Assembly (NCBI GenBank): GCA_002812745.2
Contig: NCSJ02000470.1
Coordinates: forward strand, 1-26,237
DNA length: 26,237 bases
Direction of reading: 5' to 3'
Source: Scytalidium lignicola
Taxonomy: Eukaryota > Ascomycota > Leotiomycetes
The notes beneath the pieces were generated by a model that saw only the letters and a program-made list of their open reading frames with translations, was not told where the DNA came from and ran no database searches. How positions within the stretch are numbered: the first letter of the stretch is position 1; every line of letters begins with the position of its first letter. A program made the translations under genes and the position numbers. This document shows, one piece after another, positions 20,971 through 26,237 of the stretch.

Positions 20971-21057
20971 AACATTTATTATAACTTAATATACAAGTAC
21001 TTTACCTAATCTAACAAGTTTAACAGTTAAACTTGTAAATTCTGTAAACTTACATTA

Positions 21058-21067
21058 GTCACGTGAC
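21058..21067. promoter_or_regulatory. GTCACGTGAC palindrome in LTR4
   Basis: The same palindrome, about 90 bp upstream (element sense) of the LTR4 TATA box, a plausible enhancer position in U3. Confidence 0.4.
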
Positions 21068-21146
21068 CTAACCCTTTGTTAGTCATTAACTCTTTATAAG
21101 TTATTATTCTAATACTTATCAAGTTATAACAGTAAGAATTATAACA

Positions 21147-21223
21147 ACAAGAGAAAAGTAAGAGTTATATTTTACTATTATTATTATCTTTATCATTACC
21201 TTCATTATCAAAGAGTTCTTTTA
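21147..21223. other. Spacer between the array and element D
   Basis: 77 bp of simple AT-rich DNA with no gene. It separates two LTRs whose transcription would diverge. It could be residual pre-insertion DNA. No target duplication can be tested for D because its 3' LTR is outside the window, and none is clear for the array. Confidence 0.5.
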
Positions 21224-21330
21224 TGTTACAGGTTTTACCATAACACGATGATTAGTGTAGGCCTGAGGCTTGATACACAGCAGAGTGTATATAGAGAACT
21301 TAACGATCATATGACCTGATTAAGACCCAG

Positions 21331-21391
21331 AGGACCTGAGGGGTCCAAGGGGTTTATGGACCTAAGGGACCTAGGGGGTTCAAGAGGTCCA
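21331..21391 (+). repeat. GGACCT/GGTCC-rich cluster in element D U3
   Basis: Within 61 bp, GGACCT occurs three times (AGGACCTGAGG, TGGACCTAAGG, GGGACCTAGGGG) and GGTCC twice (GGGGTCC, GAGGTCC). It lies just upstream of the TATA box, so it may be a cluster of transcription factor sites. Confidence 0.5.
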
Positions 21392-21407
21392 GTTGGATTT
21401 CATTATC

Positions 21408-21454
21408 TATATAAGCACACTGTAAGAACATAAGAGTAGACTTCTCATGTTCAA
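21408..21454 (+). promoter_or_regulatory. Element D TATA box and putative transcript start
   Basis: TATATAAG at 21408-21415 is followed after 31 nt by ATGTTCAA at 21447-21454. That spacing fits a transcript start. The 8-mer is exactly complementary to TTGAACAT at 21583-21590. Confidence 0.5.
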
Positions 21455-21582
21455 CCTAAATACATTATTAAATCCTGCCCTTGACTTAGTCACTTGCTTG
21501 TGTGTTATACGTTTCCATTGTCCTTGAACATCTACTTTACCTCTGCTATCCAATAACCTGAATAGCATAGTTTTGTAACATT

Positions 21583-21590
21583 TTGAACAT
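21583..21590 (+). promoter_or_regulatory. Element D putative self-primer binding site
   Basis: TTGAACAT lies two bases inside the 5' LTR, where a primer binding site belongs. It does not look like the complement of a tRNA 3' end. It pairs perfectly with ATGTTCAA at 21447-21454. Confidence 0.45.
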
Positions 21591-21601
21591 TGCCTATCTT
21601 G

Positions 21602-22990
21602 ATGAATCAAGATTTGGGAATAGACATATTAGTAGATAATAACAATGAACAACAACCTGAAGAAGATTCTGAAGAAGGCTTTGAAGAAGAATCAGAAGAG
21701 GGATCTGAGGAAGTATCTGAGGAAAGTTCAGAAGATAGTTCTGAAGAAGACCAAGGTAAGAACCAGATTATCAAGGAAATTAATATCCAGGAAGGAGTAT
21801 TAGAAAAAGTTGTTATACTGCCAAAGTAACTTATTAAGTCAACAGAAGGATCAACTGTTGAAAAATTGTTAAGAGCTTTAGAAAAGAAGTTAACACCTTC
21901 ATTACCTAAACCCAACCTAAGACTAGTTTAAGTACCAAAAGCTCCAAGCCTAGACCTTAACCTAGACTCTAAGCTAGAAGACAACGTTGAACAAGTTCTG
22001 ATAATAACACTTAGAGAAGTTAAAATCACCAAGCTAAACCTGTTCTATAAGGACAAAAAGAAGCTTAAAGCATATCTTGTATAGACAAGAACTTATTTGG
22101 TATTAAATGATCACCTATTACTTAAAGACATGTATAAGGTTCTGTGAGCATTAATATACTTAAGAGGAGTAGTTGAAACTTGGTTTTAACCTTTTAAGGA
22201 TGAATAATTCATTACAAACGAAGGAATAATGAACTAAGGAGTAAGAAGTATTCTTAGAAGTTAAGAGAATTACACAGGAAAACTTAAACACTTATATAAG
22301 GATGTTAACNAAAAAAAGAAATGTTAAAAGATAATTAGCTTACCTTAGACAAACCAAAAGTCTTAGTGAATATGTAATGCTTTATCGTTAGTATACAATA
22401 TTAGTCAACTAAAGAGAAGAGGTATATATACACCAGTATAAGACCAGATTAAAGGATTCTATCAAAGAAGAACTATATTAACAACCTGCTATTGTTATAT
22501 TCAACACTTTAGTTAACTTGTTTATCAAGATCAAGAATGAATAGTATAAGATGATCTTAGATAAGAAAGGGGGATTATACTTTAATAGAAGAAAGACTAA
22601 AGGCAAGAAGGATTAAGGAGACTTTATGAAGTTGAATACTATGAAGAAGGCAAAGACCTTTAAAAGAAAAGGNAAAAAAGTACTTCAGAGGAAAAAACAA
22701 GAAAGAGAATTCCTTTAGAATCTCCTCTGAAGAACTTGATAATAGAAGGAAAAATAAATTGTATTTCAAGTATAAACTTTCTAAACATATAGCAAATACC
22801 CATAAGAAGAACACTAAGTTAAGCTCATTAGTTAAAGTTAAAGTTATAAGAATCCTAAGAATTATGGATATTTTGTTAGAATCTTCAGATGAAGAAGGCT
22901 TGAATAAGGAAGATAACTCCTTAGAAAAAGGAGATTACCAAGATTTAATAACCATACTATATTATATTATCAAGATTAATGTAAACAAGA
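21602..22990 (+). pseudogene. Element D gag remnant
   Basis: ATG at 21602 (MNQDLGIDILVD) opens a frame with a very acidic tract near residues 15-50, rich in Glu and Ser. The frame then passes a stop at 21827-21829 (Gln expected) and others to reach LNLFYKDKKKLKAYLV near 22036, and RGVVETWF and KDE near 22162-22205, typical of the retrotransposon gag core. After the N at 22310 the reading shifts; LRQTKSLSEYVMLYR near 22345 and later segments continue gag. After the N near 22672 it shifts again into a basic region and a degraded zinc knuckle near 22760: Tyr-FK-Tyr-KLSK-His, the two Tyr standing for Cys by G-to-A changes. It would form the particle shell and bind element RNA. Confidence 0.8.
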
Positions 22991-24000
22991 TAATGATAAC
23001 AAGAATCCTTAAAACAGATTCTATATTTATAAAAAGAACTTGATATATAAAATACCCTTAAGATAACAACTAGAATAAAGGTTAAGACAGATGAAGATTA
23101 ATTCCAAGAGTTAGTAGAATTTAAATGATTATACTACTAGACTTCGAGGTTATACTAATAGAACAATATCCTGTTTCTGAGGAATTGTTAGTCTTAAAAT
23201 ACTATCTTATGATTAGCATAAGAGGACTAAGAGAATAAGAAATCTTAAATAGAAGTTAACTTTTTAAAATTATATAATAAGAAGAAGTAACTATTAAAAT
23301 ATGTAAACTTGATATTGGAGATCTTGTTCTTGTTTATAAGATTAACCTCTAGAGTATTATCATAAAGAAAAGATTATGTAAGTTCCTCTTATCAATGGAA
23401 AGAACTTAAATTCAAGATGATTTCGATCAGATGCCTAAGAATGCTTAGATGGTAATTGAAGAAGGACTAAGCTATGTTATGTAAAGAAGATATAATGTAC
23501 AACATAGAGGACTTCTAATGATAACCTACTGACAAGACTGACTAGAAGTTGAAACTTAGTATAGAAAAATCTAAGGACTAAGAAAATTAGTAGAATGATT
23601 ACCTGAAGTTGAATAGTATTATGCTTGACAAGAACAAAGGGAACTAGTTGAAATTGTTGTTGAACTAGTTAATTAGGATATAGAAGTGCTACTTACAGTT
23701 AACAAATTAAAAGAAAAATTGTTACCTTTAGAATTATTTATTATGTTATTAAGAGAAGATAAACTATTATAAAGAATCAATGAATAGTTCAACTAAGAAG
23801 TAGTAGTATACCCTTTGAATTCTGTAAAAAGAATTCTTATGGTAAATGATGTTTTTATTACTAAGATAAGGGAATACCTTGGAAACAAGATAATAAAATG
23901 AGTATAAGATATATGTACATTCATAAATGACAAAAGCTTAGATAGACTAAGGTTGAGGAACCTTGTTATAAGGTGAATAATATTATTTGAAGAACTTTAG
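22991..24000 (+). other. Unassigned segment between element D gag and protease
   Basis: About 1 kb readable in part as protein, for example a KLDIGDLVLVYK stretch near 23308 and later leucine- and glutamate-rich stretches, but I do not recognise a domain. In most Ty3/gypsy elements the zinc knuckle lies closer to the protease. It may be a long gag C-terminus, a lineage-specific insertion, or a segment copied from elsewhere; GDLVL is also seen in integrase C-termini. There are many stops and no ORF above the noise level. Confidence 0.4.
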
Positions 24001-26237
24001 AAGAATGTTAAAGATTTAAAAATCGTTAACAATGTTTTAGTTAACAATGTTAGAAATGTTAATCTCTACTCTATAAACAATAGAAGTTTATTATACATAA
24101 ATATAAAACTATGCAAAAAGTTAGTAAAGGCCTTGATTGATTTAAGAGCCAAAAGGAATTTCATCAGTAAATAAGTTGTGAAACAACTTGGACTTAACAT
24201 AAGAGTCAAGGACAATAACTATCTGATATCATTAATAAACAATATTAAGGTTCAGAAGTATGTTAACGTTTAAACTCAGAACTTAAATATGAAGTATAAT
24301 AAAAGTCACCAAGAGAAGATATCTTTTGATATTATAAGGTTAAGAATATATTAGGTTATATTAGGAATTGAATAGATAAGGAAGTATAATTTAATAATTG
24401 ATTGAAGGATAAGTATAATTATCTTCCTAAAAGAAACTATGTCTTTAAAAGTTGTCTATATTGACAAAATCATGAAATATATACTTAAAGAATATTATGA
24501 ATAGTTAGAATTATTCATAAAAAGACTTGATAATTCAGCCTTACCTAAGCATAAACTATAGGATCATGAAATAAAGCTTAAAGAGAGGTTTAGACTAGCT
24601 TATGGACTAATTTATCGAACAACTCTTGCTGAAGATAAGATAACAAAGAAATAATTGCTCAAGAAAATGATGTTTAAAGGTTTATACAAAGAAGGTTATA
24701 GCAAAGTTAAAGCACTATTGTATTATGCGAAAAAAAGAAGACAATCCGTTAAGACAACTTTATAATGACTATAGACATTTAAATAATAAGACTAAGAAAG
24801 ATTAATACCCTTTACCATTGATAAATTCAATGATGAACAAGCTAAAGGGAGTTGTTATATTCACCAAGCTGAATTTGTAATCAGTGTTTAATCTGGTTAA
24901 GATTAAAAGAGGTAACAAGTGGAAAGTTGCTATTCAAACAAAATATAGATTATTTAAGTTGTTGGTTATGACATTTAGTATAACCAATACTTTAATAACA
25001 TAACAAAGAATAATAGACTGAATATTAAAAAAATATTTGGAAAAATTCATGATGATATATCTTAATGATATAATCATTTACTCAAAGAGTATTGAAGAAC
25101 ATACAAAGTATGTCAAGTTTATTCTACAAGTATTATAAGAAGTAAGATTACGTTATAAACTAATAAAATGCAAATTCTATAAGGAACAAGTTCAGTTCTT
25201 AGGACATTGTATTTCTAAAGAAAGAATAGAAACCCTTAACAACAAGATTTAAGCAATTAAAAAATAAGAATTACCTAAGATTATCAAGTAATTACAAAGT
25301 TTCTTAAGATTGGCCAACTATTACCAAAGATTTGTAAAAGACTATTCTAAGATCTTCACACTGTTAATTGAACTTACAAAGAAGGATTAAGCTTATAAAT
25401 GGAATAACATTATAAAAGAAGTATTCTAAAGTATTAAGGATACTTTTATGAAAGGAGACTTCTTAAAGATCTTCAATTTAGAAAAAGGAATAAGAATTAA
25501 AACTAATACCTTTAATGTAACATTAAAAACTATGTTATCATAATCATAACAAATTAGTAAATAACATTACTAAGTACTATTAGTATTTTGGTCAAGGAAG
25601 TTAAACATTACTAAAAGAAATTATCAAACATTAAACAAGGAAATGTTAACCATCGTAAAAGTGTTAAAGTATTGAAGAGTATATACTATTAGATCCAGTA
25701 AAACAGTCAATATACTTTTGGATTATTATAACCTCTAATACTTCATGATAACTAAGTAGTTAAATGTTAAGTAAGTATGATAAGCAAAGAAGTTATCTGA
25801 GTATGATTTTAAGATTACTCATGTTAAAGAAGAGGATAATAGAAGAGTAAATACTCTAAGCTAGAAACTTGAGTACTTAACTAAAGAAAAGGAAGAGAGT
25901 AAACTAATATTAAAAGAAGATGAGAAGGGATTTTTAGTATATAATAAAGGACAACTCATGGCTATTACAATAGTAACAAACAAGTAATAAGCTGATTTGA
26001 TCAGTAAAGCAACTGAAAGAAAAAAGAAAAANGAAATACATTATTAGACATAATTAGAGGTAAGTAAGAGAAAATCGAAAATATTTGGTATAAGNAACAA
26101 AAGGTTATATATACTAACAAAACTAGCAGAAGAATTTGTTAAAGAACAGTATAACCTGTTATATAATGGACATATAAGAGTAACCTGATGCTATTACTAA
26201 ATCAATAAGGATTACTTTATTATGAAATTATAGTTAA
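24001..26237 (+). pseudogene. Element D pol remnant: protease, RT, RNase H, integrase start
   Basis: Protease near 24120-24420: KALIDLRAKRNFIS (the usual D-S/T-G loop, now D-L-R), then VKQLGLNI and later VILGIE and KYNLIID. RT from about 24750: DYRHLNN, YPLPLINSM, IFTKLNL, KYRLFKLLVMTF, MIYLNDIIIYSKS with YxDD as Tyr-Leu-Asn-Asp at 25058-25069, then FLGHCIS. RNase H: LVFWSRKLN near 25580, NYQTLNKEMLTIVK, LLDYYNL (for TDHxNL), LSEYDFKITH, VNTLS. Near the window end LLYNGHIRV fits the integrase HHCC finger. Stops are at Gln and Trp positions. Protease and RT are in different frames, with a shift probably near the A run at 24730. The 3' part is cut by the window edge. Confidence 0.88.

Larger units (their letters stand above)
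4867..21146 (-). mobile_element. Tandem chromovirus array sharing LTRs (units A, B, C)
   Basis: Four related LTRs of about 334-349 bp (4867-5215; 9951-10194 plus 15373-15476; 19778-20111; 20799-21146) all lie in the same orientation and separate three internal regions, also all minus strand. Unit A (5216-9950) keeps the chromodomain and integrase but lacks the RT. Unit B (15477-19777) keeps RT and RNase H but is cut off within integrase. Unit C (20112-20798) holds only the gag 5' part. LTR2 serves as 5' LTR for A and 3' LTR for B, and LTR3 does the same for B and C. LTR2 is interrupted by Copia-2. Such arrays are usually explained by unequal LTR recombination, template switching or tandem duplication (inference). 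Every coding part is destroyed by transitions. No clear target duplication was found at the outer ends. Confidence 0.8.
20799..21146 (-). repeat. Chromovirus LTR4 (5' LTR of the array)
   Basis: 348 bp with TGTTATAA...TTATAACA inverted ends. A shorter end at 21131 (also TTATAACA) is possible. The longer end is preferred because the extra 15 bp recur after all four LTRs, including here where the next DNA is outside the array. Confidence 0.85.
21224..21580 (+). repeat. Element D 5' LTR
   Basis: 357 bp starting TGTTACA and ending TGTAACA, 7-bp inverted ends. The following TTTTGAACATT matches the internal start TTTTGAATATT of the array units. It is less AT-rich than the array LTRs. It holds a GGACC/GGTCC-rich cluster (21331-21391) and a TATA box. 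A minus-strand open stretch at 21407-21610 lies inside it and is not called. Confidence 0.85.
21224..26237 (+). mobile_element. Chromovirus-like Ty3/gypsy element D (3' end beyond window)
   Basis: A second Ty3/gypsy element on the opposite strand to the array: 5' LTR, leader, gag, protease, RT, RNase H and the integrase zinc-finger start, then the window ends. Gag and leader are homologous to the array family, so the two are related lineages. Stops, YxDD loss and frameshifts next to N positions make this copy inactive as sequenced. Confidence 0.9.

Noticed and set aside
21607..21915. 102-codon minus-strand, serine-rich open stretch
   Set aside because: Complement of the acidic Glu/Ser tract of element D gag, which is supported by homology to the array gag.
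22575..23043. Plus-strand 94-codon ORF and an overlapping minus-strand 79-codon ORF as separate genes
   Set aside because: The plus-strand stretch contains the degraded zinc knuckle of D gag and is part of that pseudogene; the minus one is its shadow.
1..26237. Alternative genetic code with TAA/TAG read as Gln (ciliate-like)
   Set aside because: Stops also replace conserved Trp, and TGA occurs too; LTR pairs, which are non-coding, show the same C-to-T / G-to-A pattern, so mutation explains it.
1..26237. Mitochondrial DNA, suggested by the very high AT content
   Set aside because: No mitochondrial genes or tRNAs are seen, and the content is nuclear LTR retrotransposons with chromodomain integrase.
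1..26237. CRISPR array, tRNA or rRNA genes, or a host defence or biosynthetic cluster
   Set aside because: No regularly spaced repeats, cloverleaf or rRNA motifs, or cellular enzyme motifs were found on either strand by reading.

Overview
This 26.2 kb window looks like a gene-free, very AT-rich repeat block from a filamentous ascomycete (Pezizomycotina-type) nuclear genome. I see no intact cellular gene. Nearly all of it is LTR-retrotransposon sequence wrecked by C-to-T / G-to-A transitions, the signature of repeat-induced point mutation (RIP) or a similar hypermutation process. Frames are broken mainly at codons where these families carry Trp or Gln (TGG, CAA and CAG turned into TAG, TAA or TGA), and the catalytic YxDD motif is damaged in all four reverse transcriptases where I can read it. 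The organism assignment is inference from RIP-like decay plus the Ty1/copia and chromodomain Ty3/gypsy families; I cannot name the species.

Layout, left to right. (1) 1-2234: 3' half of a plus-strand Ty1/copia element (Copia-1), with its 3' LTR at 2070-2234. (2) 2235-2781: piece of a minus-strand Ty3/gypsy pol (RNase H end to start of integrase), into which Copia-1 inserted. (3) 2782-3342: a 561-bp non-coding foldback element with inverted ends and many GGTCTG/CAGACC-type repeats, GC-rich against its surroundings and not visibly hypermutated. (4) about 3360-4140: heavily mutated C-terminal RT and RNase H of another plus-strand copia lineage (Copia-3), followed by about 0.7 kb of unassigned AT-rich DNA. 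(5) 4867-21146: a minus-strand chromovirus (Ty3/gypsy with chromodomain) array of four LTRs and three internal regions that share LTRs head to tail. LTR2 is split by a complete nested copia element (Copia-2, 10195-15367) with 191-bp LTRs, a half-tRNA-iMet-type primer site, a purine tract and a perfect 5-bp target duplication, ACCTT. (6) 21147-21223: short spacer. (7) 21224-26237: 5' LTR, gag, protease, RT, RNase H and start of integrase of a related chromovirus (element D) on the plus strand, running off the window.

The most interesting points are: transition-only divergence between the two Copia-2 LTRs in several dinucleotide contexts and very unequal between them; a possible self-priming arrangement shared by both chromovirus types, where 8 nt at the expected transcript start are complementary to the segment just inside the LTR; the LTR-sharing array; and the unmutated foldback element. 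I found no sign of a host-encoded novel system. The pieces are mobile-element genes for reverse transcription and integration, all apparently dead.
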